Shown: piece after piece, positions 12,016 through 23,380 of the stretch
Position numbering within the stretch: the first letter of the stretch is position 1
Layout: every line of letters begins with the position of its first letter
Assembly: GCA_963691655.1 (NCBI GenBank)
Contig: OY829326.1
Location: 93,675,235-93,739,234, forward strand
Direction of reading: 5' to 3'
DNA length: 64,000 nt
Source of the DNA: Toxonevra muliebris
Lineage: Eukaryota; Arthropoda; Insecta; Diptera; Pallopteridae
Position numbers and translations under genes: made by a program
Notes under the pieces: model-generated
The model's database searches: none
The model's input: only the letters and a program-made list of their open reading frames with translations
Told to the model about the DNA's origin: nothing

Positions 12016-14763
12016 AATAAAATTAATACCAATGGCTGGAAAGAAAGCGATTGGGATTGTTCGGTTGGGTGTCCCATACATAGTGTTACGTCGATACCAT
12101 GATTTACTCGATACCTGTACTCATTAAAAGTATCGAGTAAAAGTGCCGATACTACTAATATATTTAAACAAAAGTATCGATATTTACTCGTACCGTACTC
12201 ATCCCATTTTTCAAACAAAATTAAAATTATCAAAGAAAAAAGAGATGTATGTACAAAATTGTTTCAAATTAAATTTACTTGCATTTATGTTAAAAATTTT
12301 TTCTGATTTACATAGATATAAATTTTCTGTATAGTTAGGATAAACTCGGGTTAATTCGTGATAAGATTTGCACAAACGAATATAAAAAACAGCTAGAACA
12401 CTTAAGATAAAGTGTTGTATACCTATTGATTAAGCTTCAAACGATCTCCATAAAAACATTTAATTTCTTAACATTTTTTATAAGACAATGTTAGAGAAAT
12501 ACTTTGAATTCCCCAGGAGAAAAGTTAGGTAATATCGTGATAAGATATGTTGATTTCGTGATTAGAGAAAAAGTAAGAAGTTGGAATAAAAAATGTAGAA
12601 GTAGTTTTATGTGATTTAAAAAACAGATTGGAGTAAATTTTGACACAAGATCAATTTCACAGAGCAACTAAAATTGAAGCGCGAAATTTTTTAGCAGGTT
12701 TATAGTAATTTAGGGTAGTTGATCACGATTGCGTGCTCAGTTTTTTCCCCATCATCTCTAGCTCTCCAATAATATGGACCTGAAGTCTGAAAAATGGTGT
12801 CTTCAGGGGCTATTAAGAAATTTGTTTATCTTAACAAACACGAATTTAATCCCTGATGCAAAGCTATTAAGCACAAAGAGATAAACAATTTTTGCTAATA
12901 CACTTGTCCTCCACCTCCTACCCTTCCTCTTTAAAATTGGGTTATATACCCCCTTTATACTGGCTTTGAATAAAATGTTTCTTGTTAAAAATGATTGTGG
13001 GTCTTGGAACATCGCAATGACCTACAAGGTACATACTTCCCAGAAAAAAACCAAGCCACTCACACAAAGTAAGTAATTAATGGAGTCATTTGTTGTTGTA
13101 ATTACGTTAGAAAGTCAGACCCGTATTCTGTCGCCCCTTTCGTTCACTTGCCTTATTCATATCTGCAATAAAAATTTAAGTATAGTAATATCGTGATAAT
13201 TTCGTTTTTGTAAATTACTGACTTGGAAATATAGAAAAAATATTCTGCTTAAAGTCAGCTTCAATAAAATCTATTCGTTAAGCCAATTAGGAAAATATAA
13301 ACCATTTAAAAATAAATTTCAAATTTCGCACATATGAGGCACTAAAGTGAATTATCAAAAAAGCTTATATTTTGTGCTTAGAACTTAAATCTTTGTAGTT
13401 CGTATACAGAAAATGTTGAAAAATATTATATGCATAATAAAAGTGAATACATAAGCTTTCCAAATGTTACTCAGATTATAAGGAAAAATTGACTTAAAGA
13501 ACACTTATACAATAAGCATCGGACTTTTCCTTCTTTACATAACTAATATTACACCCAAAAACTGTCAGAAGCCTGTAAAAGTCATATCATGTTTGTATTT
13601 TTCTTTCTTTTCTTTCCTTAAATGTTGACTTTGCAGATTTTTGCGAGGGCGGTTTTGGGGAAATTTCGAACTTAAAAATTATGTCGATATTACATAAATC
13701 ACGAATTTGAAATCAAGATGAGTTTTAATGGTTTTGAAAAGATATTGGATTTTTCTTCGAATACTTTTTTTGGTGGCAATTTAGATGGCATTTGTCTAGT
13801 AATAATTGCAAAATTTATTCTTATTCCGCAAATGTAATCCTCTTTTTATTAAAAACATCGTATCTGTCTTTTTGACTTAAACCATAATACTCCAAAAGAT
13901 GAATGCTGGGTTTTGAAACAAAGAATAATAAACCTCTGCATTAAGGATAGACTTCCCATTATTTCTTGGGAAATAAGTTCCAAATTCCCACTAGAAATAG
14001 TAGGGGAAAGGCATGCAGGTTGACACAGTCCAATTTTTTTTTCCACTAACGGTACGAATGTTTCTCCTGTCATGTTGATATAACATCAGTAGTAAATTTT
14101 TCATTACAGAAAGACCTACATGTTGCCATTCCTTATGTTTCAAACAGAATATCCAAACAGTTTTTGTGAAAAAGGTGAATTTGAGAATTTTCTAAATGTA
14201 AAAAAAGTGTAGTCATTGAAGCCGTACAAAAAGGTTAATATAACATTCGTACCACAGTTTTTGCTCCATTTTAATGTTTTCAAGGAATTTTGTGGGTATA
14301 AGCAATTGCTTATAATATTTCTTGGACAGAATAGACATGTAAGTCTCAATAATATTTTGAACGTAAAATATTTAATATTATAGGATATATGTAGTTATTG
14401 ATTCAGATTCAAATTGTGAGATTTTTTTTAAATATTTTCATTTTTTCTTTGTTTTTGTAATTTTTCGCCTTTCAATTAATCTGAATCAATATCTCGATCT
14501 ATTTTTGTAAAAATATTTCAGATGAGGCACTCAGTTCCATGCCATTCCCATTTACTATATGAGCATATTTTTTCCTTTTTTATAGGTTTACCCATTCGCT
14601 TTCATACTAATGTCGAGAAAAACGGAAAAGTTTTTTATTTAAGAAAGCCAATTTGTGAAAAAACCTGAAATAAAGCTTCATTTTCTTATACATGAAAATT
14701 TGGTTTGGATTTTGGATTTTTGAAATTTCAATGAAAGAATTACAAAAACAGTCATAACGCCCA
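12016..14763. other. AT-rich intergenic DNA, no gene recognised
   Basis: Several ORFs of 60-75 codons occur but none has a recognisable domain. Around 12090-12200 the words GTATCGAGTAAAAGTGCCGATA, AGTATCGATATTTACTCGTAC and their inverses recur, a small cluster of CGATA-rich imperfect palindromes. No RNA gene was seen. Confidence 0.4.
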
Positions 14764-15024
14764 TTGGGTGTTATGACCTTTTTCGGGGCGGTCATAACGC
14801 CTAAAATGATTTCAAAAAAAAAAAAGAAGAAAATATCGTCTTCAGATGAAGATCTTGATTTCCGATTATGCATGAAGAATTTACCAGCCAAACTAACTAG
14901 CACAATTTCCGTGGAATGCAACAAATGTCAAGAACCATTCCATTTAAAGTGTGCCAACAAAACGCGAAGTTATTTCACGTGCCGAAATTGTGACTCTGAT
15001 ACTGATCTTTCTGACGAAAATTAA
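14764..15024 (+). pseudogene. Small ORF with a PHD-like Cys/His cluster, probable transposon-encoded C-terminus
   Basis: The 86-codon ORF has a Lys run, an acidic SSSDEDLD stretch, and then Cys-x2-Cys ... His-x2-Cys ... Cys-x2-Cys in the words VECNKCQEPFHLKC and YFTCRNC. It ends in SDTDLSDEN. This spacing is like the second half of a PHD/treble-clef finger. Such a tail after a basic and acidic linker is common at the C-terminus of transposases and other mobile-element proteins. No upstream catalytic domain was recognised and the AAAAA tract at 14816-14825 could hide a frameshift. The start codon shown may not be real. It could also be a last exon of an unknown host gene. Confidence 0.4.
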
Positions 15025-17087
15025 TGAAATTTCTTATCTTTTTTTCTCTTCTTTATGGCTGAGGCCTTTATCATAAATAAATTAACAATAATACTTTGAA
15101 ATTCATCGCTATAATTTTTTTTGTTCCAACATTTTCTCAATTTCTATGACTGTCTTAACAAGGTTGAGTAAACCAGCAAGTCAATAATTTTTTTTTGCCA
15201 AAAAATATATGTTCGGAAAATTGGCCATAACTTTTTAAATTTTCAAGCAATCACAACAGCAAAGATGTAGCCCAAGACATTACGTTTGCAACGGTATATA
15301 GCTTTCTGTGACATTTTTTTTAGTAAAATAATTTGGACATAAAAACAAAACCCGTCTCAACCTGCAAGCCTTTCCCCAACTTAAAAAAAGTAGCCAGCTT
15401 ATATATTTTTAATACCATTAAAGCTCATTGGCCCATAACCGTTGTCAAAAATAAAGTACAGTTTTTCTTAAAGTGCACTTTATATTAATTTCAATATGAA
15501 TAACCATAGTTTTACTAGCAAACTTTTGCTTTATATATTGCAGAGTTTATTTGTTAAGTAATCGAAATTATTTTCAGACTGAAAAAATTTGTTTGTTGGA
15601 GCGTGACACCTCCCCATTAGTTGGTAGAATCGTATTTTCTTGGGCCTCTTATATGATATGATGTTGAAATCTTGTACACTTATACAAATCGTCTAGTGCT
15701 ATTTTATAATATGTTAACTTGTCCAAAATCAAATACATTTTTCATCAAAAGTGATGACAGCCCATCTATACCCATACCCTAAAGGTAAAGACAGAGATCC
15801 AGAGAAAGTTTTTTTGTGTGAGGCTTAAAAGTTTGCTTGGAAAGGCGTCATGATAACCCAGGTTACGCCGGGTACTTTCCAGCTAGTTAGTCATAAAAAG
15901 AAACGAATTATCCCTAAATTGCCTAAATTATCATTTGTGGGTTAAATCAAATGGAGATTGGGGCTAGCTCAGCAAAAATATTACATTTTAGGTATTGTAT
16001 TGTAAATAAGGGCACAAAAAAAGTATCGATATGAGTGCAATGCCCTTAGTATCAATATCTAAAAAACAAGCGAAAAAGCCACAGGTGAAATTATCACAGA
16101 AACTAGGTAAAAAAGAGACTAAATGAAATTCTCTCCTTAAGCGATTGCACCGAGAATGAATGGAGTTTTTAACAAAACATTTGTTCAAAAATGTACAAAT
16201 ACATAGGTAAAATATGTAAGTATACGAGCTAAGAAAACATTCATATTTTATATAGTTTTCATTTTTGTAAAATGAAATACTTATAAAAAGTAACGGCATA
16301 TAGTAACCTTATTTAAATTTTTCTCCCCAAATGATGCATTTTTTTTCAATGCTCGATTTAAGTATAGTATAAATTCTTTTTGATTGGATTCGTGCCTTTA
16401 GGTGTGCGTAACTAAATAAATAAATTGTGTATATAAATCAAAGAAACTAATATTAGTAATCTAATGTTTCAATCATTTAAAAACATCTCGAATATTATAA
16501 TAAACGAAATTATACTTCGGCCCCACATGCTAAATTCTTAAATACTTCATTTTCCACTCAAATGAGATACGTTCTTAATTTGCTCATGTCTGTAAATGTT
16601 GACGTTAAGTTTTGATTAATTAACATATAAATACATACATATCTCTACATACATATGCACAAATATACATACATATGTGTACACATATTCACAAATATCT
16701 ATATGCAGGTATATGCATACATACGTAGTAGTACATACATAAAAGCATCAACATATGCCATAATTGATTTTCGATAATTCATGCGAACTTAAATTGGCAA
16801 TTGAACGAGAGATAACGCCATCAGCCTCAACGCTATACCAGTACCAGTATCGGTCCCATCATTCACATCGCATATATTGATGGAAAAAATATGAAGTATG
16901 TACGCATTGGTGTATGTATGTATGTACATTAGAGGAGACCAAATTATTAAAATTGCCTTTCCATCTAAATTAAGCGTAATATCAAATTTGGGGTCTGCAA
17001 TTGGGACATCGTTGCTCCTGAAAAATTAGAATTATGTTTTATACCGAAATATCAATCAATGTCAAAACTATTGGATTTTCATCTTTT
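15025..17087. other. AT-rich intergenic DNA, no gene recognised
   Basis: No recognisable coding sequence. A long tract of TACATACATATG-type microsatellite lies at about 16625-16745, with more TATG repeats near 16910-16926. These are typical of higher-fly intergenic DNA. Confidence 0.45.
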
Positions 17088-17300
17088 TTTAATCTATTTT
17101 TCAATCTTACTGCTGATCTTTTGTTATTTTCTTATTTTGTTTTTTTCTAATTAAGTCCAAAATTTGTAACTTTAGATGCAAATATCTTCAAGACTAAAAA
17201 AAATATTGACAAGATTTTTTTTAATCTACTTTTCGATCTTTTGTTATTTTTTAATATTTTTTTTTTTTTTTAATTAAATCCAAAATTTGTAATTGCTGTA
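17088..17300. repeat. Imperfect direct repeat, two T-rich units of about 130 bp
   Basis: The block TTTAATCTATTTTTCAATC ... CTTTTGTTATTTT ... TAATTAAGTCCAAAATTTGTAA occurs first at about 17088-17170 and again at about 17220-17300 with TTTAATCTACTTTTCGATC ... TAATTAAATCCAAAATTTGTAA. It is non-coding and looks like a local duplication. Confidence 0.7.
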
Positions 17301-18264
17301 ACTTTTAAAATTTTTTTTTTGGTTTTGCTACTTAGAATGCAAACGATACCTGGATAAGATGAGGATGTCGACTATAGACTCAATAAAGCCACAGCTGCGT
17401 TTTGTCGATCACAGTCAGTATGGAAAAGCTCTTAAGTTTCCAGAATCCATGTGTAATCCCAACCCTCACATATGGTAGTTGAAGTTTGGTTAATTTCACT
17501 CAACATTACCCATGAACTAAATACAAGTATTCATTGACAAATATCTGCGAATCATATCCAGAATATTCAGGCCAAATTTAATAAATGGAACTTTGCAAGC
17601 AAAGAACCTATATCGATATATAAAGAGACGAAAATAAAGCTGGGTAAAACATATAAGCCAGAAAGCTAGCCAGCAGAGAGACGTTAGAAGAGACGATGAA
17701 GAAATATTAGCCAAAATAAAACGTGGTAAAATTTAAAAACAACTGTCAATGCCTTGTAGCAGCTCTAAGCTCCCAAGAGCAGAAAGAGAGAAAAAAATCA
17801 ATGTTTTAACATTAATGTTCTCAAAAAGAAAAATATCAATACATCTATGCTTTTGACATCCTTATCTAAATATTTTTCATTTACTCGGTTCAATTACGAG
17901 TACACACGACTAATTTTTACAAGTTGCTAATGGCTACTTCTTACAATTTCGCCGACGTGCCAAGGCAGTGTAAAATAAAAATATAACTGGCATTGAATCT
18001 GAAAATTATAATGAAGCTAAAAGAAGTTTTGCTTATGGTCTTTATCGCTACATTAATTTATGGTCTCGTTTTGATACATCAACCGACCAATGCCTTTTTT
18101 TTTCTCAGCCACGATGTTAAGAAACGTCGATTTCTTTTAGAATGATATTGTATCCCTATCAACAACGAGTTTCCCCAAATATGTTCATGTAATTATGGGC
18201 ACCTTTAATGTTCATACACATATCATATATTCAACTTTGGTCGACAGATAGATACATCCATACG
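17301..18264. other. AT-rich intergenic DNA, no gene recognised
   Basis: I see no domain-bearing ORF, RNA gene or long repeat here. Confidence 0.4.
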
Positions 18265-18565
18265 TACATTAAAGTGCATCGAGACTCATTACGAAAATAT
18301 TTTAATTTTGCAATAAAAAACTCATTATCTTGAGTCTGAGCAAATTCAAAAAAAAAAAAAAAAATTATACAGAATGTATTTGTGAGCTTTTATTTGGCCA
18401 AAAGTTACTCTAGAACAAAAACCGTTTTTTCGAGGTTTTATCAAAACGATACAGCTCACGGTAATTTTTTGTACGAAATATTTTGGGAACGATCGCATAA
18501 AATAAACCGATGTTCATTTTTAGAGTGAAACAAAACAAATTTTTTTCGTGATGTACTTTAACGTA
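18265..18565. mobile_element. Probable MITE, about 300 bp
   Basis: The left end TACATTAAAGTGCATC is matched at the right, in inverse, by GATGTACTTTAACGTA (14 of 16 positions). Both ends continue into ACGAAAA-type sequence inward. The interior is AT-rich and non-coding. Short terminal repeats make this less certain than the other MITEs listed. Confidence 0.5.
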
Positions 18566-20209
18566 CCATATGTACATATATAATCGTTTGTGTACCTAAA
18601 AATTTGTATGTATTTACTAGCAATATATAGTTATATGTATATGAACTCTATATACATTCACTTTGATGTACACATGACCAAATGACATCATGCCACGCGC
18701 GTATAATCCTTTGGATTGCAAGGTTCACTGGATGAATACGGTTACATGAGTACGTACCTAACTACCTACATACAGATGCACATATTCAAAGAACAAATTC
18801 AGCATTTTGAATATTTGTAATATATTATTGAATTATTTAATGAAACGCATCAGTTGCATCAGCCTAATATGTGGCCAAAAACTGAAGTGCACGTCGTTTA
18901 TCATGCATTTGTATGCAAGTTTTAGAAATATTTAAATGCTTTTAGTGCTTGAAAAAAACTCATGAACATAATGCAGTGGTATGGATAACTAATGTGCTCG
19001 CAATTTAAAAATATAAAATTTTAAGAAAGCCATAACTAAAAATTATATATATGAAGAGATAAATGCAGAAAGAAGAGGGCCTTAGTTTATTTTTAAATTT
19101 CTCACGAGTAACTAACAAAAATGCTAAGTTAGTTGTAAAAAACAAACAGAATATTCATATTTTTTATCTTCTCTACATATTTACCATTAAAACCAATAAT
19201 CATGTCGTTCATGCTCAGTTCATCAGGTATCATTTCTTGGGCATCTTCGATCTTTATCAATTTTAGCCTTCTTCAGCAGGGAATCGTTGGTCGAAAATCT
19301 CCAGTCCCCTTTACGAAGGTCGTCCTCCAGAGAAAAATGACTGATCTGGAAACTTTTAAGCCACTTGGAAACAGGCACAAGGGAAGGCACATTCAGTCCT
19401 TCTGCATTTTAGCATTCGTGGGAAATTTGTACTGGCTTGAGTTAAGGTCGGAATCCGTAGAGAATGACAGGTCGAACTTCTTATTGTATTGGTGGTGGGG
19501 TTTTCGTTGACCTTGCGTCATAATATTATTTTTTTTTTACTAGCCGATCTTCCTGAAATTTCTTTTGGTTTTCAAAAACTAAGAATATATTGCGAAATTA
19601 GTGAACTTTTTTAGTCCTCTCGTATGTCGTCAACAAGTAGAATTGAATATAGAAAATATAAAATTTTCCTAGTGGTTCATAGTGAACACAAATCAAAAAC
19701 TTCCCATCCAGATATAGTCCGTTCTCTGTACCTTTTTTTGTGCACCCCTAGACAAAAGCACACCCCTGCTCTAAGGGTGCTTGCGAATAATTTAGCTTAG
19801 GGCTTATTTGAAAGGGCATGGAACCCTGACGTGCTCAGATTTTTTGGACCTCGGATTCGGATTTAGCGACCCCAAAAACATATAATATACATGATCTGGC
19901 TCCTAGACTCGAAAAAAGATTTTTTTTTGTGTGTGTATATGTACCTTAGAAAAAAAATTTAATTGAAAAATTAAAAATATAACTAATATATTCTCTCACC
20001 AGCGTGATTCTACATCTACTGTTACGCCTTCAGCCGAACTGTGTGTTTTATATACTTTTTTTTCAATTGCTTTTATGTACAGCGACTTATATACATTTTG
20101 TTTAGAAAAGTGCTTCTGCAATTTTACAAAAAATTATTTTTTGATTAGAGATTCCCAAAAAATCTTACGAGTATATCAGAAACTTACCCCCTTATTATGT
20201 AAAACGCTG
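18566..20209. other. Intergenic DNA, no gene recognised
   Basis: A slightly GC-richer block at about 19270-19510 holds overlapping ORFs on both strands with no domain I recognise. It may be an eroded mobile element. The remainder is AT-rich. Confidence 0.35.
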
Positions 20210-20301
20210 ATCGTCGTGACACTTTGCGTCGCTTGTGCTTTGTTTGTGTATTCGTCACTTTACAAAAACAAAACATAAGCAACGCAAAGTGTCACGACGA
20301 T
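20210..20301. repeat. Long hairpin with 41-nt arms
   Basis: The left arm starts ATCGTCGTGACACTTTGCGT and the right arm ends ACGCAAAGTGTCACGACGAT, a perfect 20-bp match. Beyond it the arms go on pairing (CGCTTGTGCTTTGTTTGTG against AAAAACAAAACATAAGCA) with a few mismatches, leaving a loop of about 10 nt. It is either the remains of a MITE or the kind of foldback that gives a hairpin RNA. No protein is encoded. It lies 496 bp upstream of the tRNA gene. Confidence 0.85.
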
Positions 20302-20796
20302 TTTGTTTACAAAAAAAAAAAAAAATTATATAGAAAAAATCTACATTATAAGGTTCTTGATGAAAATTTCCCCAAGCAATAATTTAAAAATAAGTATGTG
20401 AAATTTCTATACAAACTGCAACCCTAACAACAAGAAACACTTTCCAATCTAATAATGATGTCATGCCGTAATTTCTTTTAAAAACTAATGAGTCATAATA
20501 CTCGAAACAATTAAAAAGTCAGCTACATACATATGAATGTAGTTAAGTGGATTGCCCTCATAGATATCCACAAAAAATCGGTTTATATTTGTTCAGCATG
20601 GCATTCTCATTTGAAATTGGTTAGTTCTGTGTATTATACATACATACATACTTATTTAAATACAAACTTTATTCTTAACAAAGCAATATGACAAGTGTTT
20701 TATTATTTTCTAATGCAAAGTAATAGTGTCTATTTAATATTTCATTCAATAAATTCGCATTATAAGTTGTGAAAATTTTGCCAAAGTTAGTAAAAT

Positions 20797-20869
20797 GGCC
20801 GTGTGGCCTAATGGATAAGGCGTCGGACTTCGGATCCGAAGATTGCAGGTTCGAGTCCTGTCACGGTCG
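20797..20869 (+). tRNA. tRNA-Arg(TCG)
   Basis: A complete 73-nt cloverleaf: acceptor GGCCGTG pairs with CACGGTC (one G-U pair at position 2-71), D arm GCCTAATGGATAAGGC, anticodon arm TCGGA-CTTCGGA-TCCGA giving anticodon TCG, variable AGATT, T arm GCAGG-TTCGAGT-CCTGT, discriminator G. No intron and no encoded CCA, as expected for a nuclear gene. The internal A box and B box (GGTTCGAGTCC) are intact. T-rich runs shortly downstream (from about 20881) can serve as the Pol III terminator. It decodes CGA, and CGG in part by wobble. Confidence 0.97.
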
Positions 20870-21094
20870 TAGGATAACATTATTTATTTTATTTTATTAT
20901 TTAGTTATGTAAATAATTGGGGTTATAACTTAAGTTTATGGAATTTTGTATATTTTAGCTTGTATTTATCAGAGCCAAAAATAATAATGTTTTTAATTAC
21001 AAACTCACAAAAAAATTGATTGGATTATTTTATTTTGCTGACCTCAATGTAAAATAATGGGACCACTATTTCAATATGCCGTGCCAAAGGTTTG
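20870..21094. other. 3' flank of the tRNA gene
   Basis: AT-rich sequence with TTTT runs usable as Pol III terminators. Nothing else is recognised. Confidence 0.4.
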
Positions 21095-21232
21095 CATACT
21101 TTCAGGTGGTATATAAATATTATTATTATACAATAATTTTAGTACAGAATACTTTCAGGCTGGTGTATAAATATTATTTATATTCAATAATTATAGAACA
21201 GCATACTTTCAGGTTGGTGTATAAATAAGGAG
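21095..21232. repeat. Tandem repeat, about 2.5 units of roughly 60 bp
   Basis: The phrase GCATACTTTCAGG-TGGT-TATAAATA occurs three times (about 21095, 21150 and 21201), separated by ATTATTTATA-TTCAATAATT-type spacers and TAGAACAG-like junctions. Units differ at a few positions. Non-coding minisatellite close downstream of the tRNA gene. Confidence 0.75.
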
Positions 21233-21529
21233 TACGGTGTTAACTAATACCATAGATGGTATAGCTAATGTATGGTTTGTGTCGAGAATAATTAATATGG
21301 CGTTTTGGAAAGTAGATATTTGTCAATAAGATTCATAAATCAAAACATTGCATTTATCGTTGTAAAAATAATTTTTCGATACGATCGTAGTTTTTTTAGT
21401 ACACTTTAAGTTTCGGAAATACGTCAGTACATAATCAAAGAAAATTTTAGGGAATGTCTATTTTGACTCTCTTATGAAAAATCCAAAATTTTGTTAAAAT
21501 GGAATAAGCGGTTCCCGGGAGGATATGGA

Positions 21530-22051
21530 CTGGTGATTTCAGTCATCAGTAGGCAAAAAGATTAACTCTTTGCACGACGACGATTTGGTTTGGTAAAAAA
21601 CGTTGTAGTATAAAAAATATTTTGTTTAAAAAAAAAACATACATTTAAAATAAGAATTTATTTTTACTATTTACATAATGATAAAAAGTGGTATTGATCG
21701 CCGATGCATTGTCGCGTAAGTCAACGCCACCCATATGCGCATTACAGTCCGGCTTGAGGAATTTTGGTGATGTCGTGATTTTCTTTCTTGCGATCGTACC
21801 GTTTCGCTTGACCAAAAAGTTCGGTGTTTTGTTAGGACCGTGACTTCAGCGTTATCTTTCTATCGAAACAGTAGAACTTGCTGGCTGGAAACTAACAATG
21901 CAAAGAAATCACCCTTTTGCTTCACCTCAGATACGTGAGCACCATCTACTCTGTTCTTACGAACAGCTCCTGAAGCAAAATCGAACGATCAATGGAAGAG
22001 ATTTTCAAGAATTCATTACACATTTTTGTCCACTGGTGACTGAAATCACCA
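21530..22051 (-). mobile_element. piggyBac transposase relic between 28-bp inverted repeats
   Basis: On the minus strand, about 21660-21900 encodes in broken frames NAEVTVLTKH, AKRYDRKKENHDI and then CNAHMGGVDLRDNASAI. The HMGGVDL.D motif after a Lys/Arg-rich RYDRKK block is the signature of the piggyBac (DDE_Tnp_1_7) transposase and contains the last catalytic Asp of the family. At least two frameshifts separate these pieces, so it is a pseudogene. The relic is enclosed by TGGTGATTTCAGTCATCAGT at 21531 and its inverse ACTGGTGACTGAAATCACCA ending near 22050, which look like terminal or subterminal repeats. No flanking TTAA pair was fixed. Confidence 0.72.
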
Positions 22052-23380
22052 CCGTCATTTTTTCAAATATACTACGTACTTCAAGCACATATGCGCATGG
22101 TATGGGTATGTTTACTACAAGTACGTATCATGGGCAATCTGAATCAACATAACCATTTCAGTTTTTTTCATTAAATTTATTTTTTATGAAATTATAAAAA
22201 AGATGTTTTTAATGTTTTACTGAAGCCCCTATAAAACACACACACACATATACACATACAAATCCTTCAAATTGTTTTTTCTAAAAGGTCCCTTGTAAAT
22301 GTAGAAATCACAAATTGGCACATATTTGCTATATCTGAGATGCTACGGTCTCTCAAAGTAGTGGTGACTAGAATTACCGGGCTATCCAAAATGGGTTAAC
22401 TGCAGTTTCAATTTATATATACAATACATACAATATGAGGTCTTTCATATGAAGCGGACAACGAAAAAAAAGTAAGGTTCTGAAAATCGTTGAAATTCGG
22501 CCTAATGGAACCTGTAGAATATATTAATGTACACACAATTTTTCTTCTTTTTTTTTTTGTATGAGTTCATTGGTCAAGTTATTGGTTTTTAAAGAACTGA
22601 CGTAATTGAAATATTGATTTTTCGAAAGTAATTTTCAGAATTAAACAAATTTACAATAAAATATTGAACACGGTGATTTAAATAGGAAATTTACTGTTCT
22701 TTTCAATTAAGGAACTACATCGGAAAATGTTATTCATATTGATGCCAGAGAGATTACCATAGTAAATAATATTGCCATTTTTTGTTTTGTTTTTTAGCAG
22801 TCAAAGTCCCTGAATTATTTTACAATTAAAGTAAAGAAAATTGTACTGGCTTTTTGTGAATTTTTAAAATTCGTATTAAAAAAATATAAACGAAATTGCA
22901 ACGGTTTTTTGAGTGTGTCTTAAAGTTTCAGGTATGTACTTAACTTTTTTATAAAATTTGGATTTGCTTGTTTACTTATTTTTGACTAATAAATAAATGT
23001 TGTGAACTAAATTTTATGTGTGACGTGCTGTTACAGACCAGCAAAAATTTTCATATCCTCTTTCAGCATTACACTACGGTTACTCTATTGCAAAAACTTT
23101 GGTCTAAGATTATGAAACAAAAGATTTTTTATTATAATTTTGAGAATTAGTTTTTGTAAATTTAAATTATTTCAAATTAGAATGAAAATCAATAAAATAA
23201 TATAATAAATTTTATAAATTCATAAATTCGTGAGTGCAAAAGATTACTAAACTTAACATTTTTTTTCATAGATGATATAAATGGCAAGTTTTTTAACATC
23301 GAATTATATGATAATAATACAAAAATTAATATTAGAGGTTAGGTATTTAAATTACATATAAATTTGAATGCTATTTTTTC
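22052..23380. other. Intergenic DNA and 3' flank of Grip84
   Basis: No gene is recognised. On the minus strand an AATAAA signal (TTTATT at 23128-23133 on the plus strand) lies about 250 nt downstream of the Grip84 stop and is a candidate polyadenylation signal. A CA microsatellite occurs near 22238-22250. Confidence 0.4.

Noticed and set aside
14607..14924. 105-codon minus-strand ORF
   Set aside because: It runs through A/T homopolymers and antisense to the PHD-like ORF, with no recognisable motif.
19202..19510. 102-codon plus-strand ORF
   Set aside because: Neither strand gives a recognisable domain and no start or splice context stands out; it may be an eroded element.
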